DNA from: Bacillota bacterium
GTDB lineage: Bacteria > Bacillota > Clostridia > Acetivibrionales > DSM-1351
Direction of reading: 5' to 3'
Length of the DNA: 64,000 nucleotides
Assembly (NCBI GenBank): GCA_023397905.1
Contig: JAEWSZ010000186.1
Span: 62,001 to 126,000 of the forward strand
Shown: piece after piece, positions 42,539 through 51,594 of the stretch
Layout: each line of letters opens with the position of its first letter
Numbering within the stretch: the stretch's first letter is position 1
The notes under the pieces: model-generated
The model's database searches: none
Seen by the model: only the letters and a program-made list of their open reading frames with translations
Told to the model about the DNA's origin: nothing
Program-made: the position numbers and the translations under genes

Positions 42539-43849
42539 TTAATATTCTTTAACTGTGAGTCCTGTCTGTGCGGCAATAGCATCCGCGGTTTCTTTCAACA
42601 GATCCTTTGCGCTCTTGTTGGTGCCGGCCTTAACCGTATCAACCAGAGTGTTTCTGAAAATTTCTTTTGCTGATGAATAAAATTCGTTTACATAAATAGG
42701 AGGAGTCTGTGCCGAAGAATCACTCAGCAGCTTCCATATAGGCTGCCCGCCATAGTAATCCACGCCGGCTTTGACTTCATCCAGATCTACCGCAGGCAGA
42801 TACCCCGGCATTAACCCGTTTTCCAGTGCTATTTTCTGGGAATCCAATTCTGTGGCAATGTACTTGCCTATTTCATATGCGGCATCCTTTACCTTTGAGG
42901 ATTCAAGTATAAAGAAAGAGCTTCCTCCGTTGTTTGCCGAATTTGTATAACCTGCTTCGTTCTTTATCTTTGGCATTGGAACCAGTGTGACCTTGCCCTT
43001 TAAATCTGTCTGAACAGGCATGTCTTCACCTATTGACCAGGCGGGTTTCAACATTGTCGCAACCTTTCCCTCACCAAACTTGGCTCCGTCCTCCATTACC
43101 TTGTCGGAAGCATTTACCGACTGGAGTTTCATATATTTATCAACAGCTTCTACAACCTTGGGATTCAACAGGTCTATATTGCGGTCGGCGTCAAATATGC
43201 CAACGCCAGAGGACTGCATCATTCCCAGAACTTCATTTTCCGTAAACTTTACATGCATTGTATATCCCGCTTTGTTTACCGCTGACGCAGCATTTGCGAA
43301 ATCATCCCAGGTAGCCAGGCTTGCGGGATCTATACCTGCTTTTTTCATAATATCCGTATTGACTTCAAGCATCATTGGCGCTACATCAAATGGGAAGGCA
43401 TATATGGAACCTTCATGTGAAAGGAGCTCCCAGTGTGCTTTTGAAAACTTGTCCTTGTATTCGTCAAAACCCATCTTAGACAAGTTTACAAACTTGTCCG
43501 GAAATTGCTGGAGAAATGCCTGAATCTGAATGTTATCCATCAGAACCATATCCGGAAGATCAGTACCAACGCCCGAAGCAAAGAAAGTGGACATCTTGTC
43601 TACTGTCTCCGGTACATTCTGTACAACAACGTTAACCTTTGAATCCGGATGAGCCGATTTGTACTTTTCCGTGGCATAATTAATACTTGCTAAGTTCTGG
43701 TCCCAGGCCCAGATGACCAATTTGCCCCCGTTGGAAGCAGTATTGCCAGTGTTTGATGCCGAGCCGTCAGCCGAAGGAGTTCCCGAGCCGCAACCCGCTA
43801 CGCTTACCAACATCACTAAGCATAATAACATTACAACTAATCTCTTCAT
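42539..43849 (-). CDS. Sugar-binding lipoprotein of a CUT1 ABC importer
   Basis: This extracellular solute-binding lipoprotein (436 residues, family 1) has a signal peptide with lipobox VSVAGC (Cys20), a Ser/Asn-rich linker and a mature fold beginning GGKLVIWAWDQN. Other family features are FASGVGTDLPDMVLMDN, YAFPFDVAPMML and a C-terminal NGGSSFFILESS region. The many aromatic residues fit an oligosaccharide binder. It is the first gene of the operon that continues with two permeases, RDD, GH4, PfkB and GH125. The ATG follows AGGAGG. Two GntR-type sites lie about 50-110 bp upstream. Confidence 0.93.
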   Translation of the reverse strand: MKRLVVMLLCLVMLVSVAGCGSGTPSADGSASNTGNTASNGGKLVIWAWDQNLASINYATEKYKSAHPDSKVNVVVQNVPETVDKMSTFFASGVGTDLPDMVLMDNIQIQAFLQQFPDKFVNLSKMGFDEYKDKFSKAHWELLSHEGSIYAFPFDVAPMMLEVNTDIMKKAGIDPASLATWDDFANAASAVNKAGYTMHVKFTENEVLGMMQSSGVGIFDADRNIDLLNPKVVEAVDKYMKLQSVNASDKVMEDGAKFGEGKVATMLKPAWSIGEDMPVQTDLKGKVTLVPMPKIKNEAGYTNSANNGGSSFFILESSKVKDAAYEIGKYIATELDSQKIALENGLMPGYLPAVDLDEVKAGVDYYGGQPIWKLLSDSSAQTPPIYVNEFYSSAKEIFRNTLVDTVKAGTNKSAKDLLKETADAIAAQTGLTVKEY

Positions 43850-43901
43850 ATTTTCCTCCTATTTACATTTGGTGGTATGATGATAATATTTCTGATGAAA
43901 T

Positions 43902-43960
43902 AAGTATATACTATTGCACTATAAAACTCAAGTATTTTTGCGAATTTGTATATACTTTTG
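43902..43960. promoter_or_regulatory. Pair of AAGTATATAC operators upstream of the CUT1 operon
   Basis: AAGTATATACTATTGCA (43902-43918) and, inverted, CAAAAGTATATACA (43947-43960). The same motif occurs upstream of the GntR gene (44921-44936) and the AraC gene (50771-50780), which points to the GntR protein as binder. Confidence 0.65.
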
Positions 43961-44081
43961 GTATGGAGTTGAATTATAGCCTGTTGGTATTTGTCATTTT
44001 TTCCAGCTTACAGAAATGGCCATCCGGTAATTTTAACAATTATATTTATTCTTTTACTCTTCTTGACTGTCCAAAGCTCCG

Positions 44082-44105
44082 TTCTTAATGTATATACATT
44101 AAGAA
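44082..44105. promoter_or_regulatory. 24-bp perfect palindrome overlapping the GntR stop codon
   Basis: The perfect palindrome centred on TGTATATACA covers the last codons of the GntR gene. It is AT-rich and followed by no strong T-run on the minus strand, so an operator is at least as likely as a terminator. Confidence 0.5.
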
Positions 44106-44809
44106 TTTTTTACACTGATTTGCTCAAATTCATAAGCGTCATGCACGTAGTAGGTGTGAACCAGTTCAAAGGGGCGGTTGCTTACATCGTAAGTCACACC
44201 GGTTATTTGAAGTATCGGATCCCCTACCGGGACCTCCAGATGCATGGCAAGAAATTCATCGGCCTTTACGGCTTTGATTTTCTGAACCGCATAGCTGATC
44301 TCAAGGCCGATATCCTTTTGAAGGAACTCAAACAGTGATGTCCCCATTTCCGAAAACTCAATATGCCCGGTCACCTTCTCATTCAGAAGGGTAATATCCA
44401 GAGCGATTGGCAGCTCCTCATTATATCTCACCCTTACTATCTTATATACATTGTCATGGGGCTCCAAGCCAAGGTTTTCCTTCTCATCTTCAAAGCCCAT
44501 GGAGGTGTACGCCAGTTCAAGAGTTTTGGTAATCGGAGTAATACCGCGGCTTTTCATTTCCTCTGTAAAACTCGTCAGTTCATTTAATTTTTTATGAACC
44601 ACCTCTTTCTTTACAAATGTACCCCTGCCCCTCACCGAAAACAGATACCCCTTGCTGCGCAGCATGTTGAGCGCTTTGTTCACCGTCATGCGGCTGACCC
44701 CGAATTGTTCCATCAATTCGTTTTCCGTGGGGATCTGGGTCCCGGCTTCGTATTCCTTGTTTTTTATTTTCAAAAGTATATAGTCTTGAATTTCCTGGTT
44801 CTTATTCAT
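44099..44809 (-). CDS. GntR-family regulator with UTRA domain (HutC type)
   Basis: This 236-residue regulator has an N-terminal winged helix (EAGTQIPTENELMEQFGVSR, MTVNKALNMLRSKGYLFSVRGRGTFV) and a C-terminal UTRA effector domain (PHDNVYKIVRVRYNEELPIALDITLL). HutC-type regulators respond to small ligands such as sugar phosphates. It is encoded upstream of the CUT1 operon in the same direction, separated by 250 bp with candidate operators, and has a similar site in its own upstream region, so autoregulation plus control of the glycoside operon is likely. The ATG at 44809 follows TTGGAG. Confidence 0.9.
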   Translation of the reverse strand: MNKNQEIQDYILLKIKNKEYEAGTQIPTENELMEQFGVSRMTVNKALNMLRSKGYLFSVRGRGTFVKKEVVHKKLNELTSFTEEMKSRGITPITKTLELAYTSMGFEDEKENLGLEPHDNVYKIVRVRYNEELPIALDITLLNEKVTGHIEFSEMGTSLFEFLQKDIGLEISYAVQKIKAVKADEFLAMHLEVPVGDPILQITGVTYDVSNRPFELVHTYYVHDAYEFEQISVKNS

Positions 44810-44847
44810 TTATTTTCTCCAATCCCCTATTTTTTATTACAGTTTAT

Positions 44848-44901
44848 AAAGTCAATTATGATTTAACCCCTAGTTGTTATCTGACTGAGGCAATTAACTT
44901 T
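44848..44901. repeat. Short palindromic dispersed repeat, AAAGTCAATTA family, copy 3
   Basis: 54-bp element with inverted ends AAAGTCAATTATG and CAATTAACTTT, immediately upstream of the GntR gene. It ends next to the GntR-type operator, so it may carry or disturb regulatory sequence. Confidence 0.55.
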
Positions 44902-44920
44902 GTATACTATTGCATCACCT

Positions 44921-44936
44921 AAGTATATACCTTTTG
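44921..44936. promoter_or_regulatory. AAGTATATAC operator upstream of the GntR gene
   Basis: AAGTATATACCTTTTG, preceded by TGTATACTATTGCA at 44901-44914, which also matches the sequence at the CUT1 promoter. The paired match supports a shared regulator. Confidence 0.6.
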
Positions 44937-44956
44937 TAAATATATTGCAAATAAAA

Positions 44957-45069
44957 AGGTTGCTGCAAAATAACAAATCCAGTATATGCAAAGCTTCGAT
45001 CGTACTAGTCCCCCCTGCTGACCTGTACTGAAAAATTTCCGCATATTGAATTTTCCTTTGCAGCAACCT
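44957..45069. repeat. MITE-like element, copy C (short)
   Basis: 113-bp element with inverted ends AGGTTGCTGCAAA and TTTGCAGCAACCT and the subterminal ATATGC/GCATAT pair also present in copies A and B. It ends 20 bp from the MATE gene's stop codon. It contains no gene. Confidence 0.65.
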
Positions 45070-45088
45070 GCCTAAATTGCTATAGGTC

Positions 45089-46474
45089 TTACAGCTGTAT
45101 GGGTCTAAGCCACTTTCTTGATTTCATGCGCGGTATGACAAACGCCGCTTTTACGACCTCCTCCAGCATTACCAGCAGCAGCATATAATGTATTTCCAGC
45201 TTGAATACATATGCTCCCAGGAATGCCATAGGCACGGCAATTACCCACACCGTCGTCAGCTCCAGAAACATGACCCAGCGGGTATCACAGCTGCCTCTGA
45301 ATACGCCCGTAAGAGAGATATAATTAAAGAATCTCACGAACATGAATGCCGCATACACAACAAGAATCTTTATTACCAGTTCATATGCCCTGTCCGATAA
45401 ATCAAACAGTTTTGTTACAAGGGGGCTGATGGCCGCAATTGTGCCTCCGCACAATATACCCAGCACAACCGCCAGCTTCAGATATCTGAAACCGTCCCTG
45501 TAAGCTTCTTCCAGTTGATTTGCCCCCACCTGCCTGCCAATGGTGATGGAAACAGCAGCGGAATATCCGCCTATCAGTACAAAAGTCATATTCTGTATAG
45601 TCCCTGCCACCTGGAGCGCCGTAAGCGCTTCAATCCCGGCATGGGCATAGGCGATCATATACACGGTGGTTGCCAGGCCATACAGCCAGTCGTTAAGCGT
45701 CATATGGACCGTTGTAGTCAAAAATGGCTTTATAAATGCGGCATCCAATTTTACCGCAAAAAGGCTGAAGCCCGCGGTAAAATACTGCCTGATATGTTTT
45801 CTGAAGGCAAGCAACAGCAGCACGCATTCAAAGATCCTTGATATCAGCGTGGCATATGCCGCCCCCCGGAATCCCATGGCCGGAATCTGAAATGCTCCGA
45901 ATATCAGTACGAAATTCAGCAGGGTATTGCAAAGCAAGGCCGAAACACTGGCTATCATGGGCAGCTTTGTTTCATGAAGGCTTCTCAGCGCCGCTGCCAG
46001 CACCCCGCTTATGCACAGGGGAAGTACCGAAAACATGATTATTCTCATATATGTGCTTCCTGTGCTGATCAATTCCGGATCCTTGCTGAATATACCCATT
46101 ATGGCCTCCGGTATGAAAAAGCTGATAACGCTGAAAGGAACCGCTATTACCAGATTGGAAATAAAGGATACTGCCAGCGTCTTCCGGATATTCTCATGAT
46201 TTTTCTGTCCGAAAAACTGGGATACGAAAACCCCGCAGCCCGATGATATTCCCGACATAATCAGCATTATATTGAAAAAATACTGGTTTACCAGCCCTAC
46301 AGAGGCTATCACTGCATCGCCGGATTTCCCCAGCATCACAGTATTCAGCATTCCAAGGGAGGACGACGCCAGATTCTGGAAAGTAATGGGCGCCGCCAGC
46401 ATAATAATTGTCCTGTACGCCGTCCATCTGCTTTTGGACCAAACGCGTATACCGTTTATTTTTCCCTTCATCAT
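45089..46474 (-). CDS. MATE-family multidrug/solute efflux transporter
   Basis: This membrane antiporter of 461 residues has about 12 predicted helices in two homologous halves. It starts the core with MLAAPITFQNLASSSLGMLNTVMLG, followed by ISSGCGVFVSQFFGQKN, and in the second half YSAAVSITIGRQVGANQ. MATE proteins export organic cations, drugs or metabolites using sodium or protons. The frame opens at 46501; the GGGGGAA site makes the ATG at 46474 likely, but the first ATG is possible. It lies downstream of lacZ with a hairpin between, so it may have weak read-through from it. The substrate is not evident. Confidence 0.88.
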   Translation of the reverse strand: MMKGKINGIRVWSKSRWTAYRTIIMLAAPITFQNLASSSLGMLNTVMLGKSGDAVIASVGLVNQYFFNIMLIMSGISSGCGVFVSQFFGQKNHENIRKTLAVSFISNLVIAVPFSVISFFIPEAIMGIFSKDPELISTGSTYMRIIMFSVLPLCISGVLAAALRSLHETKLPMIASVSALLCNTLLNFVLIFGAFQIPAMGFRGAAYATLISRIFECVLLLLAFRKHIRQYFTAGFSLFAVKLDAAFIKPFLTTTVHMTLNDWLYGLATTVYMIAYAHAGIEALTALQVAGTIQNMTFVLIGGYSAAVSITIGRQVGANQLEEAYRDGFRYLKLAVVLGILCGGTIAAISPLVTKLFDLSDRAYELVIKILVVYAAFMFVRFFNYISLTGVFRGSCDTRWVMFLELTTVWVIAVPMAFLGAYVFKLEIHYMLLLVMLEEVVKAAFVIPRMKSRKWLRPIQL

Positions 46475-46515
46475 TTCGTACTGTTCCCCCTTGTTCCGCA
46501 TTATCCCCTAAAACA

Positions 46516-46543
46516 GTTCAAGTACGCCGGAGCGTACTTGAAC
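46516..46543. terminator. Perfect 12-bp inverted repeat downstream of lacZ
   Basis: Arms 46516-46527 and 46532-46543 (GTTCAAGTACGC and complement) with a CGGA loop. No T-run follows directly. It shares the core GCGTACTTGAA with the repeat at 4407-4446, so it may be a dispersed palindrome acting as terminator. Confidence 0.6.
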
Positions 46544-46572
46544 ATCGATTATATATACCATTTTTACAGAAT

Positions 46573-49500
46573 TTAAAGGATAGCTTTCCTGATCTCCTCA
46601 AACAGATCCGTTTCCTCCATGAAGACCGGCTTCAGCCTGAATTTAAAGCTGAACTGCCCGGGTTTTATTCTGTATTCCTCCGCCAGGCCCGGACCGCAGC
46701 TTCCGGATCCCGTGCCCGCCATTTGGTAATCTATATGAACGATGGTCTCGTCTCTTCTGACAAGTTCATGTGCATGGGCCGTCTTTGTCAGGTCTCCAAC
46801 CGTATAATGGGCCGCATTGAATGAAAAGCTATCCATGCCCACAAATAAAAGCCCTCTTTCAAGCAGGTCCCGTACCGATAACCACTCGGTCTGCCAGTGG
46901 CTGCCGTTTTCCTGGGGTTTTAAATAATTTTCAAAAAGTCCGTCCACAGTTGACTTGTAACGGCTCTTTAAAGTGCTGTGATGCTTGTCCGAATAACTCT
47001 CATGCGGTCCGTATCCGAAATATTCCACGGTTTCATAGCCCTCCGGCATGGCAAAGCAAAGTCCCAGCCTCGGCAAATAAATGTCTTCCGTTGTGCGGGC
47101 GCTTTCGGCGTATTCACCGCTTGTGTAGAATATATCCTTTCTGAGCTCCCCCTCAAAGGCCACGATACAATCGCCGCTCCCATATACCGTATAAATCATT
47201 CTGCCCCTCAGTATGGGCGCTTTTGAAAAAGCTCCGAGAGATACTTCGCTGACAACCCGCACAGCTTGCGGCGTGAGGATTTCGGTATTTACCCCGTATA
47301 CATGGGGCTTCATTTTATCATAGCGTTCCTCCTGCCACTTGTTACGCTCACCGGTGTCATTATCAATAGGCGCGCGCCAGACACATATCTCAAACGCCTT
47401 ATCAAGCATTTTAACGCCATTGTATTTCAAATCCTCCAACTGCCCGCTCAACTCATTAAAGGTATAAACAAATTCACCGCCTGAAATAAGTATCCTGTTC
47501 CCCTCATGAATCACCTGCAGCTCATCCATGGATTGCTGTTCCATATATTGTCTGCCCCATTGGGCCGGCAGCTCAAACTGGCATGTAAAAACGTTATGGC
47601 CTTTTTCCAGACACATGACTTCCCTGTTTGTTTCAAAATACAGGTTCAGAAAGTACCTCCCCGGTTCCGGCGGCCGCATTCCGACCTCCAGCCGTATCTC
47701 CCCGCTCTCACGGGGCAATATGGAATGCAGTGTCTCCCTGCCCTTTTGAACAGGTGTGCCGTCCCTTTCAATCACCCATCTCATATCCACATGGGACAGG
47801 TCCGTAAAATCGTAGAGATTGGTCACATTTACGGCCAATTCCCGGCTTGAAGTCAAAGCCGCTTTAATGGGAGCTATGATGTTTTTGAGCTCCAGAAGTC
47901 CCGTATGGGGACGACGGTCTGGATATACCAGGCCATCCAGGCAAAAATGCCTGTCATTCGGTTCATCGCCGAAATCCCCTCCGTAAAAGCGGTTAAACAG
48001 CCCGTGGTCGCACCATTCCCACACAAAGCCGCCCGCCAGACGTGAATCGGAATAAAAGAGCTCCCAGTATTCCTTTAAATCGCCGGGTCCGTTGCCCATA
48101 GCATGGCAGTATTCACAGAGAATTAAGGGCCTGTCCTCATTTTCATTTTTAAGAAAATCCTCCCGTATCCATTCCGCCGAAGGATACATGCGGCTGTACA
48201 TATCCAGGCACCCCGTATCCAGCCTGGTCTGGTCAAAGGCCCGTTCATAGTGCAGTAAACGGCTGTTGTCCCTTTCCCGTGTCCAGGCCGCCATTGCCAG
48301 GTGATTTTCACCATAGGAGGATTCATTCCCAAGGGACCATATGACAACCGAAGCATGGTTCTTGTCCCTTTCCACCATACGCTCCATCCTGTCCAGGCAG
48401 GCTTTCAGAAAATCCGGGTTTCCGCTTATCAGATTGTATTCATTTCCGGCACCGTGGCTCTCATAATCGGCTTCATCCATAACATAAAAGCCCATTTCAT
48501 CACACAACTCCATAAAACGCGGATCATTGGGATAGTGCGAGGTGCGCACGGCATTTATGTTGTGCTGCTTCATAAGCAGCAGGTCCTGTTTCATATGCTC
48601 CACCGGTATGGTAAACCCCAGAACCGGATGTGAATCATGGCGGTTCACACCTTTGAATTTTACAGGGACACCATTTAAGCAGACTGCCGAGTCCTTTACC
48701 TCTATTTTCCGGAAACCTACCTTCAGCAGAACAGTTTCATCTCCAAGCTGAAGGAACAGCCGGTATAAATACGGATCCTCGGCAGACCATAGCCGTACCG
48801 GTTTTAATTCATATATAAAGCTGCTTTCGCCTGTAATTTTTTCATTTCTTTCAAATACCCTGCCGCCCGAGGCATCCTCCAGTGTGATCCGCACATCTGC
48901 TTCCGTTGCTTTTGATATTTTCACGTCGCAGGACAGGACTCCATTATTTCCGGACAGGTCCACATCCGTCTTTACAAAAACATCCTCAACATGCCGTTCA
49001 CTCTGCTGCAGCAGATAAACGTCCCTGAAAATTCCCGACAGCCGCCATTTGTCCTGATCCTCCAGATAAGTTCCGTCACACCATTTGAGCACCATTACCG
49101 CTATACGGTTGCGCCCTTTGCATACGCGGGAGGTTATATCAAATTCGCTGGTCATGTGGCTGACCTGGCTGTATCCCACAAATTGCCCGTTGACCCAAAC
49201 ATAGAAGCATGAATCGACGCCTTCAAATACCAGCCTGGTTTCCGGAGACGGAGCCTTCACATAGAAATCCCTGCAATATAGCCCTGCCGGATTTTCATTT
49301 GGAACATACGGCGGATCCAGAGCGATGGGATAATCCAGATTTGTATAATTAGGCTTGTCGTACAAGCCCGTCAATTGCCAGTTTGAGGGCACATTCAAGG
49401 AATCCCAGCCAGAGCATTGAAAATCCTTTTCATAAAAGCCGTCCTCAACAGTTTCAACTGACGGATAATATTTAAAATGCCATGTGCCGTTCAGGGACTT

Positions 49501-49635
49501 ATAAAATTTTGAAGTGCCTCTGATGCCTTTTATGGCCCTTTCTTTTGACTCATAGGGTATAAAATACGCCCGGGGACTGATACAATTCACATGCAGCGTA
49601 TCCGGGTCTTCCCAATATTTTTCAATAAAATTCAT
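46573..49635 (-). CDS. lacZ: Beta-galactosidase, glycoside hydrolase family 2 (LacZ type)
   Basis: This five-domain retaining glycosidase of 1020 residues hydrolyses beta-galactosides in the cytoplasm; there is no signal peptide. It has the sugar-binding domain (YPIALDPPYVPNENPAGLY), GH2 immunoglobulin-like domain, the TIM barrel with acid/base glutamate in SLGNESSYG and nucleophile in LCEYCHAMGNG, and the C-terminal small-chain domain. Length matches E. coli LacZ (1023). The ATG at 49635 follows AAAGGA. An AraC-type regulator is encoded about 120 bp upstream on the same strand and probably activates it. Confidence 0.95.
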   Translation of the reverse strand: MNFIEKYWEDPDTLHVNCISPRAYFIPYESKERAIKGIRGTSKFYKSLNGTWHFKYYPSVETVEDGFYEKDFQCSGWDSLNVPSNWQLTGLYDKPNYTNLDYPIALDPPYVPNENPAGLYCRDFYVKAPSPETRLVFEGVDSCFYVWVNGQFVGYSQVSHMTSEFDITSRVCKGRNRIAVMVLKWCDGTYLEDQDKWRLSGIFRDVYLLQQSERHVEDVFVKTDVDLSGNNGVLSCDVKISKATEADVRITLEDASGGRVFERNEKITGESSFIYELKPVRLWSAEDPYLYRLFLQLGDETVLLKVGFRKIEVKDSAVCLNGVPVKFKGVNRHDSHPVLGFTIPVEHMKQDLLLMKQHNINAVRTSHYPNDPRFMELCDEMGFYVMDEADYESHGAGNEYNLISGNPDFLKACLDRMERMVERDKNHASVVIWSLGNESSYGENHLAMAAWTRERDNSRLLHYERAFDQTRLDTGCLDMYSRMYPSAEWIREDFLKNENEDRPLILCEYCHAMGNGPGDLKEYWELFYSDSRLAGGFVWEWCDHGLFNRFYGGDFGDEPNDRHFCLDGLVYPDRRPHTGLLELKNIIAPIKAALTSSRELAVNVTNLYDFTDLSHVDMRWVIERDGTPVQKGRETLHSILPRESGEIRLEVGMRPPEPGRYFLNLYFETNREVMCLEKGHNVFTCQFELPAQWGRQYMEQQSMDELQVIHEGNRILISGGEFVYTFNELSGQLEDLKYNGVKMLDKAFEICVWRAPIDNDTGERNKWQEERYDKMKPHVYGVNTEILTPQAVRVVSEVSLGAFSKAPILRGRMIYTVYGSGDCIVAFEGELRKDIFYTSGEYAESARTTEDIYLPRLGLCFAMPEGYETVEYFGYGPHESYSDKHHSTLKSRYKSTVDGLFENYLKPQENGSHWQTEWLSVRDLLERGLLFVGMDSFSFNAAHYTVGDLTKTAHAHELVRRDETIVHIDYQMAGTGSGSCGPGLAEEYRIKPGQFSFKFRLKPVFMEETDLFEEIRKAIL

Positions 49636-49755
49636 CCTTAGATTCCTTTCCGGACATAATGCGCCCTGCTTCGCCGAAACCGCCTCTGATTAAATTCATT
49701 ATAGCTTTGCGGCCGGTTAAACAAAATACTAATTCCAGACTCACTTTTAATATTT

Positions 49756-50679
49756 TCAGACATCGTACTGCGTATTCGACCTGAAGCTGCCCGGGGAATC
49801 CCCTTCCTCTCTCTTGAAGAACTGATTGAAGTAATGTTCACTGGTAAACCACAGTGCTCCGGCAATTTCCTTCTGGGTCATGCTGGATTTTTTCAGCAAT
49901 TCCTTTGCCTTTTTCAGCTTGATGGATATAATAAGTTCCTTTGTGGCGCAATTGCTCTTGCTTTTTACGATGCGCCCCACCTGCTTGTCGCTCAGATGCA
50001 TGTATTGGGCAACATCTGAGGTATGGGTCACATTCTGGATATTGTCCTCGATAAATTGTTTAATTATCCTGAACCTGGCGTCATTTTCCTTTAATTTTTT
50101 CGGAACTGCCGGTATCAGAGTATCGTTTTTAGTATATACCGTACGCGCGGCTTTTATGATCATAAAGGCTGCCAGGCTTTTTATAGTATTGTAAAAACCC
50201 ACTTTTTCTTCATAGGCCTCTTTCAAGGCCTCCTCAAACAGCGGGATAATTCCGTATTCGTCGGAATATGCGCGGCATGGGGCCAGCTTCAGTGTTTCAA
50301 GGATCAGATCCGTCTCCGTTCTGACCTCTCCCGTGTATTCTGTTTTTAATCCCTGGATGTCCGTTTCGTGAAAATCACAGTTCAGGCTGTACTCCACATA
50401 TTCCGCACCTGATTCCGGTATTTGCTCATGAAAAACCCCGGGAGCCGTTATATAAAAAGTACCGGCTCCGGCGGCGAACATACCGCCGTCCAAAATTACG
50501 CGGCATCTTCCCGCCGCCACAAAATGAAATTCAAATGAGGAGTGGGTATGCCTGTTGATGCGCCAATCCTCTCCATCCTGCCGCATGGCCCTGAACCACA
50601 GAATATCCGCCATATAATTTTCAAAAGGAATTTTTAAATTCAACGCTGACAGTTTATTTGACGCTTTTAATAAATCCAT
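49756..50679 (-). CDS. AraC-family regulator with cupin sensor domain
   Basis: This 307-residue regulator has an N-terminal cupin-like sugar-binding region (HSSFEFHFVAAGRCRVILDGG, FYITAPGVFHEQI) and a C-terminal double helix-turn-helix (TSDVAQYMHLSDKQVGRIV, QKEIAGALWFTSEHYFNQFFKRE). Such proteins usually activate sugar operons. A GTG at 50688 overlaps the GGGGTGA site, so the ATG at 50679 is preferred. It precedes lacZ in the same direction. An AAGTATATAC site about 92 bp upstream links it to the GntR regulator of the neighbouring glycoside operon, suggesting hierarchical control. Confidence 0.9.
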   Translation of the reverse strand: MDLLKASNKLSALNLKIPFENYMADILWFRAMRQDGEDWRINRHTHSSFEFHFVAAGRCRVILDGGMFAAGAGTFYITAPGVFHEQIPESGAEYVEYSLNCDFHETDIQGLKTEYTGEVRTETDLILETLKLAPCRAYSDEYGIIPLFEEALKEAYEEKVGFYNTIKSLAAFMIIKAARTVYTKNDTLIPAVPKKLKENDARFRIIKQFIEDNIQNVTHTSDVAQYMHLSDKQVGRIVKSKSNCATKELIISIKLKKAKELLKKSSMTQKEIAGALWFTSEHYFNQFFKREEGDSPGSFRSNTQYDV

Positions 50680-50770
50680 CTGTGTCACCCCGTTTCCCGT
50701 TTGCCGATGAAACCTTTCGAAAAAACATTTATTGTAATTAAAATATCATGCAATAAATACAATCTACAAA

Positions 50771-50780
50771 AAGTATATAC
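50771..50780. promoter_or_regulatory. AAGTATATAC operator upstream of the AraC gene
   Basis: Identical core to the GntR-type sites at 43902, 43947 (inverted) and 44921. A weaker CTTATATACAAA lies 35 bp further upstream. The rest of the 330-bp gap holds a terminator but no gene. Confidence 0.55.
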
Positions 50781-50916
50781 AAACATGGCGTATTAGTAAA
50801 TGACACTTATATACAAATCATTTTTATATATGGCAATAAAAAAGCGCCCATAAGAGGCAGATCGTTAAAAAAAGGAACCCCAAACGCCTGCAGCACTTTC
50901 AAGACAGCAATAGACA

Positions 50917-50979
50917 AAAAAATATCAGAGCAGCTGGAAAATCCTCCGTAGAGAAATCTACACGTCTCTGATATTTTTT
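50917..50979 (-). terminator. Rho-independent terminator of the HD-hydrolase gene
   Basis: Perfect 14-bp stem (50917-50930 and 50966-50979, AAATATCAGAG core) with a 35-base loop that holds a small inner stem. On the minus strand it ends in a T7 run and lies 33 bp past the stop codon. Confidence 0.75.
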
Positions 50980-51011
50980 CTGCAAATCTCAGGTTACGCC
51001 CTGCGGCGGTG

Positions 51012-51572
51012 TCACTCTGCAGCTTCACAGGTACGCATGGCCAGAATGGTCTGTTCTATCAGGTGGTCCAGTTCCCAGCCCAGCATTTGAGCCCCCCGTT
51101 CTATTACCTCTCTGGAGCATCCGGCGGCAAAATTTGCGGTCTTATATTTTTTCCTGACCGACTTGACTTCCAGATCGGATACGCTCTTTGACGGGCGCAT
51201 GAGAGCGACCGCTCCGATGAGACCGGTCAGTTCGTCTACGGCATACAACACCTTCTCCATTTGATGCTGTGGTTCAATATCCACCGTGAGAGCATAGCCG
51301 TGGCTGGCAGTGGCATGAATGATCGCCGGGTCTATACCTCTCTCTGCCATAATCTCCTGCTGTTTGATACAGTGCTGTTCCGGATACTGTTCAAAATCCA
51401 GATCGTGCAGCAGCCCAACTATCCCCCAGAAATCCTCTTCCGCTTCATACCCCAGCTTATTTGCAAAATAACGCATGGTCCCCTCCACAATAAGGGCATG
51501 TTTTAAGTGAAAGGCCTCCTTATTGTATTCCGTGAGCAGCGCCCACGCCTCATCCCGTGTAATTTGACTCAT
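51012..51572 (-). CDS. HD-domain metal-dependent hydrolase
   Basis: This 186-residue cytoplasmic protein has HD phosphohydrolase motifs: histidine in AFHLKHALIVEGTMRYFA, the HD pair in VGLLHDLDFEQYP, IIHATASHGYAL and aspartate in LYAVDELTGLIGA. HD proteins cleave phosphate esters of nucleotides or other small molecules; this subfamily is common in Clostridia and its substrate is unknown. The frame opens 45 codons upstream, but that part is repeat-derived non-coding text, and AGAGGTG precedes the ATG at 51572. It is a single gene with its own terminator. Confidence 0.85.
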   Translation of the reverse strand: MSQITRDEAWALLTEYNKEAFHLKHALIVEGTMRYFANKLGYEAEEDFWGIVGLLHDLDFEQYPEQHCIKQQEIMAERGIDPAIIHATASHGYALTVDIEPQHQMEKVLYAVDELTGLIGAVALMRPSKSVSDLEVKSVRKKYKTANFAAGCSREVIERGAQMLGWELDHLIEQTILAMRTCEAAE

Positions 51573-51594
51573 CAGAAACACCTCTTTCATTATA

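Noticed and set aside
50917..50979. Riboswitch or T-box-like leader
   Set aside because: There is a terminator-like stem, but it lies downstream of the HD gene on the minus strand and no T-box or aptamer core is visible.
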